From positions 51,832,001 through 51,896,000 of the forward strand of contig CM114272.1 of NCBI GenBank assembly GCA_050084515.1: a stretch of 64,000 nucleotides of DNA, given 5' to 3'. Origin of the DNA: Blasia pusilla. Taxonomy: Eukaryota; Marchantiophyta; Marchantiopsida; Blasiales. Numbering within the stretch: position 1 is the first letter of the stretch; every line of letters begins with the position of its first letter. Both the position numbers and the translations under genes were made by a program. Of this stretch, positions 10,083 to 22,799 are shown piece by piece. The notes beneath the pieces were generated by a model. It saw nothing but the letters and a program-made list of their open reading frames with translations. It was not told the origin of the DNA and searched no databases.

Positions 10083-10878
10083 GGGAAGGATTGTTTGTAT
10101 CAGTAGCGGTTCTTACCATTTGGGTTAAAGAACGCCATGACTGAGTTTTAGAGGGTCATGGATAGGATCTTGGCAGGTCTGGATTTTGCTAGGTGTTATA
10201 TTGATGACATCGTAGTCTTAAGTGCCACGGTTGAAGAGCATGAGCGACATCTAGAGGAGGTATTTTGACGATTGCAGTTACATGGGTTGAAGCTACATCC
10301 AGGAAAGTGTAAGTTCTTCTACGATCAAATTGAGTACTTGGGTCATACAATATACCCAGGTGGCCTTGGTGTTCAGCACACAGAGGTAGAGGCTATTTCA
10401 CGCATTCCACGCCCTACAGATGTGAGCTGCGTTCGTGCATTCATGGGATTGGCAAACTTCTATTGGCGGTACGTAAAGGGATTCAGTTTGATTGTGAAGC
10501 CCTTGACCATGTTGACCAAGGTGGATCATGAGTGGCACTAGGGGGATGAGCAAGAGCGAGCATTTCAGCTGCTCATGGACAGATTGACGTCCGCGCCCAT
10601 CTTGAAGAGACCGATCAGGGGGCGTCCTTTCGAGTTGCACATAGATTGGAGCATGTTGGGGCTTGAAGCAGTGCTCACCCAACATGATGATGAGGGTAGA
10701 GAGTTCATGGTGGCTTATGCTAGCTGCTCGAACAATGCTGCAGAGGCGAAGTACAGCTCGTATGAGGGTGAGTGCTTGGTTGCAGTGTGGGTTGTCGCGC
10801 ATTTCAGGTGTTACTTATTCGGCAATCCCTTTACCATCATCACTGATCATCAACCACTAAAGTGGTTGATGGAGTCCA
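10083..10878 (+). pseudogene. inverted RT/RNase H block
   Basis: Plus-strand Ty3/gypsy RT and RNase H: the RT catalytic region YIDDIVVLS (about 10198), the connection domain (LHPGKCKFF, EYLGH), then RNase H (ELHIDWSML with the first catalytic Asp, and YEGECLVAVW, ITDHQPLKWLMES). It is flanked on both sides by minus-strand pieces of the same family. Its start follows closely on the end of copy X, and its end meets the start of the RNase H piece at 10082, so its breakpoints are complementary to both neighbours. It carries several in-frame stops. Confidence 0.8.
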
Positions 10879-11225
10879 AACTCTCTAGAGTTCCTTGCCC
10901 GCTGTGAGTCAGACCAACTCCTTAACTCCGTAATGAAGTCGTGTAGCTCTATAGTGCTTACAACTCCCGAAAACCTACGCGGTCCTCTACCCCGGTCATC
11001 AATCTCCTACGCCCAATTGGTAGGACCATTCAATTTGTACACTGGATCACTAACATACTCCTATATATGCTCCCCCTCTTGTGAAGACGACACAGAAGGA
11101 GATCGAGGTGGTCTCTCATGTGGAGACCCTCGAAACCTCACACCACTCCGCATAAACCCTCCAGAGCTACTCTCATGTCCACTACCTTGCCTCTCAAAAT
11201 CTTGAAAGGACGCCGTGATGGCTCT
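10879..11225 (-). pseudogene. gag N-terminal fragment, copy D
   Basis: On the minus strand: ITASFQDFERQG, SSSGGFMRSGVRF, RGRGPRRFSG and STIELHDFITEL, homologous to gag of copy B. It breaks at AACTCTAGAGAGTT, where it is joined to the inverted RT/RNase H block, so the rest of gag, the protease, the methyltransferase and the RT start are deleted from copy D. Confidence 0.7.
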
Positions 11226-12779
11226 CGTGCCCCTCTCACATGATCACTCTCAATCTCGTGAGTAATCCCTCAATCACTCAAACTAAACATGCGGCACTCA
11301 ATCTACACTCTCTCACTGAGATGTGTGTTGTACGGCAACAAGCAGCATGGTGCGGAAAATCACGGATCTATCGTCTCATCGACAAACCATCCTCAACTAT
11401 GGACATCCCACAAAGATCTATGTCCCCTAAACCCATCATCATTGATGCTCCTAGCATCAACACGAAACCCAATATTCCAAATAACTTCCCAATATCCGGA
11501 AATGCCTCACACGTGCAGGGTAAGAGACCAGAATGGGTAACCTGACAATAATGTCGATGTCGCTCGTCGGCAACTCCAAATCTCGACCCAAACTCGCTCG
11601 TGAAGACAACTCCTCCAATCAGCAAGTTGTACTCCTCTCATACTGATGATGCTCAAACCTCCTCGATGTGCGGTGTAGGTCGAGCGGTCCGGTGCAGCAC
11701 TCGCGGCACCAAACGGCTACAAACGGCACGGCACTCGGGAATGGGGCGCGGCACTCGGGGGCATACCCTCCTCAACGACCAATTCACACGCTCTACTTCT
11801 TAGTGAAGGAGTGGCTCCGCGATTGAGACGATGCGGTGCGGCCATGAGCGGCACAACGCAGCAATCGGCGGCGCGTTGCGGCTACGGCGTCACGGCATGG
11901 TACTCGATCATCATCAAGCGGCTACCAATCACAACATAGCAGCATGAAATGAAAACTCAAACACCATAACCTACCATCACTGGTTGATGACGAAATTGCA
12001 ATGACGGTGGCGGCCAAAACAAAGTACATGGTGGCGATGCAAGTCAGAGAATCAACGAACGTCGTGGAAGACCCTCCACTCCGTAATGGCGGCAATGGCA
12101 ACCAAAGCGTGGACAACAGACGGTGGACCGTTGATGGTGACGGTTGACTATTGATGGTGACGGTTGACCATCGACGGTGAAAGTTGATTGTTGACGATGA
12201 CTATGACGGCGACGGCCGCCGCCGGCGTGGGGGCTGGTTTAGGGTTTGAACAATTTAACCCTAAAAATCGCCTAGCAATGGAAATTTTGCAAGATTAACC
12301 ATAACTTTTTGCTCGCAACTCCAAATTGCGTAGTGTTTGTTGCACAACGTGCACAGCTTCACGATCTACGACAATATTGAAACATATTTAGGATCAAACA
12401 TTCCAGTAAGAACAGACGGGGATTATTGTAAAGCCCAATGTCTCTTTCTCCTACACAAAATTTGGCAGCGCTTCCGCGCTGATTTCTTCCAAGAAAAATG
12501 TAAAACCTATAAAAATACATATAAGCAAGGTACAGGGTGCTCCCAAGAGAATCAGAATTGGGCAACCTGCCCCCATAATCAATCCCTATCAGAATTTGGG
12601 CAGCGCTTCCGCGCGCCACTCTTCCACACGAAAAATCGGAAAATGCAAAGAACAATCAAAGCAGCCCTTGCTCCGGTGAGCACTCCCATGAGCGGCTGAA
12701 CGGGAAACATGGTCCCCAACCTGAAAAACAGCGAGTGACCAACGAGATCCCCCATGAAGGTCTCTCACTCTCTCATTCT
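11226..12779 (-). other. leader region of copy D
   Basis: Non-coding leader between the 5' repeat and gag, similar in length to the leader of element E (51183-52673). It shares words with the leader of copy B near 11500-11580. Part of it (12120-12190) is a degenerate repeat of a TTGATGGTGACGG-like unit. No gene is recognised in it. Confidence 0.5.
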
Positions 12780-12794
12780 CTCATTCTCTCTTTG
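12780..12794 (-). promoter_or_regulatory. self-priming primer-binding site, copy D
   Basis: On the minus strand CAAAGAGAGAATGAG directly follows the A repeat, where reverse-transcription priming should occur. Its 15 bases are perfectly complementary to CTCATTCTCTCTTTG (12968 down to 12954), the predicted transcript start of the same repeat. It has no TGG start and no match I recognise to a tRNA 3' end. Confidence 0.65.
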
Positions 12795-13238
12795 TAAAGT
12801 AAGATCCAATCTATCTACATCATCTCACACCCTAGCTCTCAAAGGTGTGCACTCTCTCTCATGTCAAACCAAACCCACTCTCCTAATGAGAGGCTTGAGT
12901 TACACTCACAAGGTAGGGACCATAGCTCCGCCGCCTCATGCCAAGAGGTTCAACAAAGAGAGAATGAGCTCTCAAGCTCGCTCTTTTGGAGGTATACCCC
13001 CTTCCCTCTCCCAAGCCCTCTCAATGATAACCCATGCTTCCAGGTCACCTCCTTGGCTCTTGACCTGCTGTAGCGGGTCAAGGGCCACTTCCCAAAGTGG
13101 AAAGTCAACTATATCCATGATGGAAACTTACCCGAAATAGGAAGTTCTATATATGGCTCCAAATGATCCGAAACAAAGGGAAAACCTGCTCTCTCAGGTT
13201 TCCCGAGGCCTCAGCAGGTCATACTCGACCTCTTGGAC
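12795..13238 (-). repeat. A1 (5') terminal repeat of copy D, 5' truncated
   Basis: On the minus strand it runs from AAGAGGTCGAG to GGATCTTACTTTA and is homologous to A2 at 7550-8018. About the first 90 bases are missing. A GGTATACC box (TATA from 12996 downwards) lies 28 nt before CTCATTCTCTCTTTG (12968), giving a plausible promoter and start site. Confidence 0.7.
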
Positions 13239-13338
13239 CATAGCTCCGCCGCCTCATGCCAAGAGATTCAACAAAGAGAGAATGAGCTCTCAAGCTCTCT
13301 CTCTCTCTTGGAGGTATATCCCCTTCCCTCTCCCAAGG
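13239..13338 (-). repeat. duplicated A-repeat fragment
   Basis: A second copy of the middle of the A repeat (minus strand: GAGAGGGAAGGGGATATACC through GGCGGCGGAGCTATGGTCC) replaces the missing start of the 5' repeat. It includes another promoter-like box and start-like CTCATTCTCTCTTTG. Probably the result of recombination between copies. Confidence 0.6.
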
Positions 13339-13800
13339 TCTAAGGACTTGTCCGTTTTTGTGTAATTATGCGAGGTGGGTATGCGCGATCAGATGCGGGC
13401 TCGGGGCGGGCAGAATGTGGGTTAGGGTGGGCAAGGGTGGGCTCCAAGCGGGCAGGCGTGGGCTTAAGGTTGGTTGGGTGTGGGCTTTGGGCTGACAAGA
13501 ACGGGCTCGAGGTGCGCAGGGCGTGGGCTAGCGCGGGCCCTGGGCGGACAGGCAAGGCCCGCCCTGAGCCCGCATCTGGGCCTCGACCCCACATTAAGCC
13601 TGCTCGAGGCCGGGCTGCGGGCCACGCAACGGGTGCCGGCTCCGGGCGGGCTCGGGTGCCGGCCTGGATGCGGGCTTGGGTGCGGGCATGGACGCAAGCT
13701 CCGGGTACCCAAGCTCGCACGAATATGTATGTCCATAGGACGGATATAAGTCCGCGGACGTATCCATGTCCGCGGACTAGCCCTGAGCGCGCGCCTTGAG
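13339..13800. repeat. GC-rich dispersed repeat, copy 1
   Basis: A GC-rich segment made of degenerate GCGGGCTCGGG-like words and ending with GTCCGCGGACGTATCC-type words. Related segments lie at 15262-15840 (opposite orientation) and 60640-61406. Apparent reading frames on both strands are products of the low-complexity composition. I do not recognise the family. Confidence 0.5.
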
Positions 13801-14059
13801 CAGGATTGGTCCACCAATCTTCAACCACAAATGATGTGGAGGAAGTCCAAAAGGAAAATATTTGTTCAGAAATTATGTGGAATACATATAAGTCATCCTC
13901 TCATTTGGAACAAATTTTATGTAGAGGTATATATGCTTGTGTAAGCGGTAAAAGAGGAATAGGGGATGTTATGAGAAGGTTGATAAGAAGACTTTATTGA
14001 CAGATTAATGAAATCATGTAAAAATTAGAAAGGAGAAATGCGAAACAACTATTACCTCC

Positions 14060-14900
14060 CCAAGAAATCGAGACATGACATTTGTGTGTATATCATCAAC
14101 ATCTCTGATTCTCGAGGTTAGAATACTCGCATCTCTTCAGAACTCAATATCATGGAATTGGATATACGCATTTCCATAGATGGTATTAATAAGATCGCAT
14201 ATCTTAATACTTTTAGTAACCATACTTGATGCTAATCGTATAAAGTTATCTCCCAAATGAAGGTTCAAAGGTATACGACTCTCTCCCACCTCCAATAACC
14301 AATAACCAATCGCCAAAAGCTTGTTGATTAGCACGCAAATAAGCTTCTAACATTTGTACTCACATGTTTGTCATTAACTTCATCACCTTTACATAAAACC
14401 ATAGAGATGACCTCTTTATAGTGGCTTGGATGATTTGTGGACAATCCCCATAACAAAGAATAGGTAAGACTTCATGAAAGTCACCACCAAGTATAATGAG
14501 TTTGATGCCAAATGGTACTTACTGTAATTAGAAAAAGACCAGCTCCCAAAATATCTTGTAAAGCGTAATTCAGTGCCTCAAACGCATAGCGATGACTCAT
14601 GCGTGCTTCATCCCATTCAATAAGCATTACAACTCGAATTAAGCGCCCTCTTAGGCTTAGCCTATTGATTGATAAGCTACACATGAAAAATGCCATTGGA
14701 AGTAAATTATAACTTGTAATTTATGGAAGCACTATATTAATATTAATAAATTTTCTTCTCATAATACGTATTAATATGTATAAAAATGTATTCCTTGTTC
14801 CACTTGGACCGTCTATCAAAAATATTTTTGGAGATGATGCAATATTTCAATATATTTGATCAAACTCATCATGTCTAGCATCCCAAATAATAGGTTGTCC
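14060..14900 (-). pseudogene. Helitron Pif1-like helicase relic
   Basis: On the minus strand several helicase motifs appear in order: a degenerate Walker A, FLIDGPSGTRNTFLY (about 14790-14820; GPGGTGKT expected); a Walker B-type region with WDEARMSHRYAFEALNYAL (about 14570-14620; WDEAPM expected); GGDFHEVLPI (about 14460); and later SILTSRIRDVDDIH (about 14090-14120). These are typical of the 5'-3' helicase of Helitron rolling-circle transposons. Frameshifts and stops make it non-functional. The Rep nuclease part is not seen. Confidence 0.7.
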
Positions 14901-15261
14901 CTCCTTCAAACATGCGTCTCCCAGGTGAATTTTTTCACCAGAAGCATGATAAGATAAATGCAAGTCATCTTTTGACAACTTGGATGATACCGCATCCAAA
15001 CTTCTATTCGTATTTGACTGCAAAAATATTATGTGTGATCTCTAAATTAATATGAAAATAAAAAAAGGGTATACAATAATGGATTGTAGGGCACCACCCA
15101 ATGATTAGCCAAAAAATGTTCGCGCTTCATTATTACCCTCTCATTCTCCAATCTACAAAAATAAAGTATATAATGATTTATGAGTGAGCCATCTTACATG
15201 ACATAGAATAAGTAGAGAGAGGTGAAAATAGTGCGATAAATACATACGATAGATTGGATAA

Positions 15262-15840
15262 CCATCTAGTGTCTGTGTAGGAAGGACATGAACAGACAAG
15301 TTTGGACATGTCCATGGACATGGGTTCCAAGAGGTGGGACCCACACTTTTAGTCCATGATGGAAGGCAAGGCAATGATGAAAGGAGCAATGAGGTAGGAG
15401 GGAGTGGAGGTGGAGGGAAGAAGAAATGGGGGAGTATAGAACACGAAGGCAAGTAAGGGGATTGAGAAAGAAGGGAAAGGTGGGACCCATACGGACAAGT
15501 CCTTCGATAGGACAGACATAAGTTCACGGACATGGACATGCCCACGGACACGGTATTTGTCCACATGCAACCTTGCCGCCTCGAGCTCATGGCATCCCGG
15601 CCTAGCCCGCATCCAACCCGCTCGTGCCCGCCCCCAGCCTGCACTTGCCCGCCCTAGCCCGCGCCCAACCCGCCTTAAGCCCGCGCCTGCCCGCCTCCAA
15701 CCCACCATGTCGACCACGTAACAGGTGCGGGCTCCGCCAACCAGGGTCTAGATGGCGGGCTCCGAGGCGGGCTCCAGTACGGCCCCAAATGTCGGCCATG
15801 TCCGAGGATATGTCAGTTTCTGTGCAACCTTGATCATGCT
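15262..15840. repeat. GC-rich dispersed repeat, copy 2
   Basis: Begins near GGACATGAACAGACAAGTTT, contains GCCCGC-rich DNA and GGACATGTCCATGGACATG words, and ends TGTGCAACCTT at about 15831. It is related to 13339-13800 and 60640-61406, in which AAGGTTGC/GCAACCTT also marks ends. Possibly a non-autonomous DNA transposon; no protein is encoded. Confidence 0.45.
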
Positions 15841-15934
15841 CTTATGAAACATGAATGGGTTAGAAGGACAATAAAACGGGACTAGATTGGTGATTCGTTC
15901 ATTCATGCCACATTGCATAGATACTCAAATCATC

Positions 15935-15966
15935 CACTAGAAGAAATCCCTGGTTTTATGACTAGG
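15935..15966. repeat. CACTA-2 3' terminal inverted repeat
   Basis: Starts CACTAGAAGAAAT and continues GGTTTTATGACTAGG. Paired with 30590-30621. Confidence 0.9.
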
Positions 15967-16600
15967 TTATATGACTCATATGAGTCATATTTTACATACC
16001 ACGACTAACAATGACTAACGACTACTTTAGACACAAAAGCCAAGTCATATTTGTTTGGCGACTAGGCTAACTAGGATGGTCAGCTTAGGTGGAGGTTGGT
16101 ATATGACTAGAGGGTGTAGTCATGAGGCCATGACTAACACGTCACTCAGATGACGTGGAATAATGACACATCATCAATGACATGGACTATTTAGTGTGAT
16201 GTGTCACTGATGACATGGACTATTGCTGTGACATGTCACTGATGATGTGGACTTGAGTACGACTCGTCTAGTCATATGTGTATATTTTTCTAGTTACCAC
16301 CAACGACTCCTTTAGTCATGGTTGGTGTGCAAAATTTCAGGATATCCTATCAAAATGCACCAAGTATACTCCATTGAGTTATAGTTGGCAACTCATGTAG
16401 TCATTTTATTTTATTGAAATGTTGGTATGGACTCATGTACTATGACTAGAAGAGTAGAGTTACATGACTACTATAAAAGAGGACACAACTGGTTTAGTCG
16501 TGAAGATATGACTATATGAGTAGCGGAAATTATATAGCCATTGCAACAGAACTGCATGAGTCATACAATTATGACTAGAGAGAACTTGAAGCTTACTACT
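15967..16600. repeat. CACTA-2 3' subterminal repeat array
   Basis: More than twenty ATGACT/AGTCAT/ATGACATG words on both strands. They match the arrays at the other end of this element and in CACTA-1, consistent with binding sites for the element's accessory protein. Confidence 0.75.
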
Positions 16601-16959
16601 TTAGTTTTTGAAGAGTACTGTGCAAGTTATATTGATATGACTAGTGGGAATATAAATTTTTGATATTTTGGAATATTTATTATGCCTTTTGAACAGTGCA
16701 AGAATGAATGGATCTGAATTATTGAAATCCTCTTTTGAAAACAGATTTTGAGGGGTGGAATGTCACTCAAGAGTAGCTTCCATACACCAAATTACAAAAT
16801 TAATCATTATTACATGGGGTTATCATTCAAAAATAGATAAAAATACAAATATCAAATATAATAGGGTTTATGATCTCATCTTGAAAGAGCAAGAGAGATT
16901 ATGTCATCCATGAAAACAAAGTTATTGCACCTTAGATAGTTGGGTGCCAAAAGAAAAGA

Positions 16960-19900
16960 CTATTCTATTGATTCATCTTTCTCATATGCATCTCGGCGCA
17001 GCATGCTTGAACCAAGAGCATCACCAAATGTTTCCTGTGCAGGTTCGTCTATCAATTTCGGCATCCACAAAGCATGTTCTGGTTCGAACACCTCGTTTAG
17101 ATCAACCCTCACCACGCCTAAGGGGATGTCTTTGGCATGGAACTTGTCTCTCCCACCAAAACCTGATATAACTCCTGACCCAATCACCATCCTACTCAAC
17201 TTTGGCTTGGTGAGTAATACGTGATCACCAATTCGTAGCTAAAAAAATACACGGGCATTTAGTTAGTACCAATTCAAATTCTTTCTACATGCATTTGCAC
17301 CATTAATCTGAAAATAAAAAATTGCTATGATATACCTGTTTGAAAGACCATCCCCATTTCGGAAGATGACGTGAAAAGTTCACAAGTCCTAGACGACCAT
17401 TTGACTCTCCACAACAAGAATTATCAGTGTCGTCATATAAACCTTGAATAGAAGAGGCCATTATAGATGAGATAAATTACCTTAGTTATTTTCTTAGACG
17501 GGCCTGATCTGATTTCACTTTCCTGCTCATTCAAACCATCAGATTGTAGCCTAGACTTCTGTCTTTTGGATGGTGATGATTTGGCTTGGCTATCCATACT
17601 CACATTTTACGCACATTATGCCGCGACAAAGTCCATTGAAGGTTGTAGGAAGAAATGAGTTTTGTTTCGTGGATAGTTTGAAAACTATGCCACAGATAAA
17701 TTCATTATGCCAAGGATGACATACTTACGAGTGATTCGAGTATCACCGTCTGCACTTTCGTGGAACTTCTCCTTTTGTTGCTCCGTTCGGCACTTCAACA
17801 AACAACCCCAAGTATTGAGAAATGAATTGTAAAACCAGATTCTTCAATTCAACAAGTAATTATATTATACGACCCTACATGTAGTGAAGCTAAACTCTCT
17901 ACTTACCACCAGATTGTGTAGTTGGCATTGCCTCTTTTTGTGTGGAGATCTTCCTCTTCCCTAATTTTTTGGTCAGAGCGTTGGTATAGGTTCAACACCG
18001 ACCGTAAGTTACTCAAAACAAAGAAAGTCAGTTGTGAAATGCTCATGCTGGAAAGGACAAGTAGTTATAACCATTGAAAACCAAGGGCGGAAGAATGAGA
18101 ATGGGCTACCTGATGTGAGTTTCTCATATGTTGTTGCATATGGTTGAGAATTGGATGGCGGGGAACTAGAAATCTGGTGTGGTGTTGAAGACACATCCTT
18201 TGAACTAAGTTTGGACACCATTTCCATGAGTACACTTAATGCCTTGTTCTGCCGTTCCATCTGCAACTTCACATCATCCAAATCTGCGCTCCACTTCTTT
18301 TCCACTTCTTCCAATTGAATAGTGACTCTAGATTCCACACTCTGCATATATAATCCAACGATCAATTAGGTACCAATAAAATATGGTTTTGCAATTACAC
18401 ACTTAGATACAATCATGATACTAACACCATAATTCAACATGATTAAGGATATGATATTAACTCCATGACCCAATCAGATGAAGGTCATAATACTAGCCAT
18501 GTCAAGCCAACGGGTAAGAAAAGAGTTAAGCATTTATATTTACCGATGAACTCAATTGTGTGAAACCTGGTTGCTTAGGCAACTTGCTTCTCTCCGTATA
18601 TTCTAGCCCCGTGCCCAAGGACTCCTTTGAGGTACGTTGTTGCACCTGCACATGCTCCTTAAATACATAAATTATGAAATTCATGCATGTGAAAGGATTC
18701 ATTGCAAATATGGAAATGAAGCAATAATGGAAGTTTTCTACCATTATATAACTTTAGCAAGAAAACTAGGGAATGCCAAGATGACTTACATCAAGTCCAT
18801 CTAAACCTGCACGGCCGGAGAAATTTAAAGTCTGGACCTTGGCCCTTGCTCGAACCATCTTTTACGCCTTCATTTTTCCTTCCTCGGAGAGCCAATAATC
18901 TACTAATCGATTCCATGACTCCTCATTGGTATCGGGGTGACATGGGGACTGCTCGATGAGCCCCATGTAATGTCCAATAGTTCTTGACATTGGATCGCTC
19001 GGTTTTCAATAGTTGTGCTATTTTTTTCTTCATGAAATCAAGCGAAAGAGATGATGCACCCACATATGTGTATGCCTCAGGATATGATTACGAGCAATGA
19101 CCATCTTTGATAGAATTCATTTACCAATCTCAATACATGATAAGTCCAAGTACCTCATCACCCATACCTTCAATTCATTTAGCCAAGGCTCATAACCAGG
19201 AACTCTAGGCGACGGAATACCATTTGGCATGAGCTCACATCTAGGTTTTAAGTTTTGCTCCTTCCTAATGGAGACATCACGAGTCCACAAATCACGCTTT
19301 GTGCGACTCTTCGCTCTCCTACAAATATACCACCATCCCAATTCTCAGGATATAAAAATATAGGGCCGACAATTATAAACTCACCAAATCATAATTATGT
19401 TGAACTATATTAACTATAAGACCAACTTATACTAGTAACAATTTCACACCTTTCATAATACAACAACCTATTTTAGTATAAATTTGCAAACTTGGAACCA
19501 AGTGAGAAGTCACCTTTAGATGCACCTGCTTGCGGGGTCAAATTTTCTGATGGGCTTGGTGTTGTGCAAGATTGAGACCTACTACGGTATAATTCATCAT
19601 CCGCATTCCCGTTGGCCAATGGAGGTACCAATGGTGTTGGGGGCAGCGGTTGGGATAGCCCATGTCCCTTGTGTCCACAAAAGAAATACAATTAACTAGT
19701 TAGACTTCCAATTAATTGAATTCCCGTGTGCAAAACAAGAAAGAACAGAATAGTAAGCCTGCTTACCCATGGGGGTGGGATGTTCATGGATGATTGAGCT
19801 CCATTGGTCCATGGTGGCTGAAATTGACTTCCATAACCCATCGGTGATTGCATCATCATTGGTACCCACCACGGCATCTGGCTTTGTGCCCATGGGGGTG

Positions 19901-20030
19901 GATGAGGGGGATATGCTTGCGAAGGCATTATGGGTTGTGATGGAGTTCCATCCATGGGCTGCACATGCAAGTAAATGGATGAATAAACTAAACTAGAGAC
20001 CATTTGATGAGCAAAGATTAGTGAAGTCAT
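16960..20030 (-). CDS. CACTA-2 second gene (accessory DNA-binding protein candidate)
   Basis: A multi-exon minus-strand gene downstream of the transposase. Recognisable exons, 5' to 3': a Pro/Met-rich exon at about 19770-19965 (PPHPPPWAQSQMPWW); a Ser/Pro exon at about 19480-19680; a basic exon at about 19120-19341; a Transposase_24-like exon at about 18785-18990 (ESWNRLVDYWLSEEGK); about 18545-18655 (KESLGTGLEYTERSK); a coiled coil at about 18180-18350 (MESRVTIQLEEVEKKWS); about 17340-17400 (HLPKWGWSFKQ); and the last exon 16960-17235 (KPKLSRMVIGSGVIS). CACTA-1 shares the last several exons, including intron positions. A stop after EEGKMKA near 18870 may be a decay mutation. The role in binding subterminal repeats is known for TNPA in En/Spm and is inferred here. 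Confidence 0.6.
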
Positions 20031-20042
20031 AATGACAGGCTT

Positions 20043-22620
20043 CTACCACTCAATTTCTTCCTCCCCATCATCCCACACTCGCGTCCGTACGTCTTCAAAC
20101 CTTTTCATATACTCAGTCACAAACCCTAATGCCTCGTCCTTCACATACCCTTCTGCCATACACCCCTCTGGTCTAGCTTTAGACCGTACATATTTCTTCA
20201 TGTAACCCATATATCGCTCCATTGGATACATCCATCGACATGCTACTGGCCCACACATGTCCAACTCTTCTACGACATGAATCAACAAATGTGTCATCAC
20301 GTCGAAGAAAGATGGAGGGAAGTGCATTTCAAACAGACAAAGGGTTATGGCAGTCTCTTCCAAGAGTTTGTCAAATAAAGCTGGATCATACACCTTTGTA
20401 CACACCATTCTAAAAATGCCGGATAATCTAATAACCACCATTCTCACGTGGTCTTTCAAAAGACCACGGATGCAATAAGGAAGGACTTGCTCAATGAAGA
20501 CATGGTAATCATGTGATTTCATATTGCCCAATTTTCGATTAACCGCATGCTTGGAGAGTTCTCCACAATATCCAGATGGCACTTTCAAGTTTTGAATCCT
20601 CGAAAGGAAAGTGTTCAAGTCATGGGGAGATAGACAATAATCGGAAACTGGTTTAAGCAAAACTTGGGTTTTACTAGGATGGGGTTGCAACCACAAATGG
20701 GATCGAATCCCACGGGCCTCTAGATCTCTCCTTACTTTCACAGTATCTTTCACTCCAAATAAGGTCTTGACTAGATTCTCAACGATATTCTTCTCAACGT
20801 GCATTACATCTAACGTATGGCGTATAAGCAAATTCTGATTGTATTGTCAAGGAAGCATGGACATCTCACAACTTCAACATGATAGCTAATATTCACAATC
20901 AAATCAAACAAAAGCTATCCTCCTCTATAGCCACTATTTCATAACATAAAGAATGGATAATCTGAGAGAAGGAGCAGGATACTCGCCAATATGGCAACGA
21001 ATATAGTATACTCAGCCTTTTCACCCAGTTCTCTTGTAGGGATCAGAGGGCCGTCTTCTCGACCCCCACTCTCATCATATGCATGTTTTTCATTTGCCCA
21101 TCCAATAATCTCTCTGGAAAGTAGTCTAGGCACGCGTGGTCTAAGTTCGCACTCCGTTGAAGTGAGATCCATACTGCGGGTCCTCCATGGATGGCTCAAT
21201 GGGAGATATCGACGATGACAACCGTATATGGGCTTGCCACAAGACTTTGAAAAATCAGAATCCACTCGAGGCTCGCATATAGTACATCCTAATTTTCCAC
21301 CATGGCTCGCCTTGACTATAGTTCCGTATGCCGGGTAATCATTTATGGTCCATAGTAAGGTAGCCCTGAACATGAAGTTCCAACACGCCTACCTTCCGGA
21401 CGTCATGAAATTGAACCCTTTCCACAATTCTTGGAACTCTTCCACTAGAGGAAGCAAGTATGTGTCTATGTTTTTCCCATTTACACTTTCCTTTCCTGGT
21501 ATGATCAAAGAGAGCATCACAAAGAATTTTTTTGTCTGGAGCCAGGGAGGCAAGTTATAATTAACAAGAAGCACGGGCCATGTTGACCACGAACTCGACT
21601 TGTCTGAAAATGGATTCACTCCGTCCAAAGCTAGCCCAAACCTGCAATTCCTCTTCTCCTCGGCAAAGTCCGGATATAAGTTGTCCATGTGGCGCCATGA
21701 CTTGCAATCAGCTGTATGTCTTACTAAGCTATCCTTGCTCTGATTCAAGGGGGCCCATGTTAACAATTCAGACAACGTCTTGCATCTAAACATACGTCTC
21801 ATCCGAGGTATGACAGGAAAATGCCTTAATACCTTACATGGTACCAACGTTCTACCCACTGTCCGGAACCTTGGTTTCCCCATAATGGACAGATCTCACT
21901 TCAGCCAAATCACCCGGAATAAAACACATCCATTTGGACACGCATGGATCTTTGTTGTAACCTAAGCCTAGTTTACCAATGAGTTTTTGCTACATAATAA
22001 CTCGGTGGCACCAAGTTCCTCTTTGGTAGGACCAACTTACAAAGGAGTTTGAAATTCGTCAATAGCTACATTTGGGACGCCATGGGTGGTTTGAATGTTA
22101 AATAGTAACATGACAAAAGCCAAAACAGATGTTTTTTTTGAGGGAACAAGGGTTTGCAAGCTTGACAAGCTCCTCATATTCATCTCCATGATTGAATGGT
22201 GGTTCTTCGTTTGATATTCCGGTTACGGTAATTCATCGATGAGAGATGTCTCTTGATTTCATCCTCGTGTATATGGTTGTATTTCTGGAAAATATCATTG
22301 AGCATTTTATGAACGTCAATGTGCTCGTCTATATCCGCCATGGAAGATCTCTCCCTTCCATCCACATGGAAGGTGGGGTGACTCCATTGTCTTATCCTCT
22401 TGGCTTCTTTTTCAGCAAGATCATGCCTAAGCCACTTCTCATCTGAAGAGTCCCATCCATCCCTAGATTTTGGCACTCGACAAAGCGCTGAGCGTCCATT
22501 TTTTCTCAAATGTGCTTCCACCTTGCCGATGGACAACGTAGACCCACCCTTACAGTCATTGCACGGACACCGCAATCTTTTACAACCCAGTACACTAGCA
22601 CGTGTGCTTTCCGTTACCAC
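20043..22620 (-). pseudogene. TNP2-type CACTA transposase, damaged
   Basis: Catalyses cut-and-paste movement of CACTA elements. In order on the minus strand: an N-terminal transposase-associated zinc domain (RCPCNDCKGG, KVEAHLRKNG; about 22480-22600); a linker to about 21884; the Transposase_21 core at 21389-21883 (FGLALDGVNPFSDKSSSW, WPVLLVNYNLPPW, TYLLPLVEEFQELW); its continuation at 20939-21373 (WTINDYPAYG, HRRYLPLSHPWR); and the C-terminal part at 20043-20845 (RHTLDVMHVEKNIVENL, YCIRGLL, WMYPMERYMGYMKKYVRSKA), stop after EEIEW. An intron of about 140 bases separates SLPYW from NLLIRHTL. Frame changes near 21375-21390 and 21884-22180 and several stops make it unlikely to be active. Confidence 0.85.
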
Positions 22621-22799
22621 AACTTGGAATCATGTGCCTTTACTCTAAGCGGGTGGTTCAAATCCATTCTAAGGGGATTGAAGTAGATTCCGCAAATTGT
22701 GAATGAAACATTCCAAACACATCCAAAACCATGACATCTTGCCTCAATAACGAATTCCATAAACCATGGTGGTGAGCTATCATCTGAATGCATACTCAC

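Noticed and set aside
13340-13828. Overlapping Arg/Gly/Pro-rich open frames on both strands
   Set aside because: GC-rich low-complexity repeat DNA keeps all frames open; no domain or start context supports a gene.
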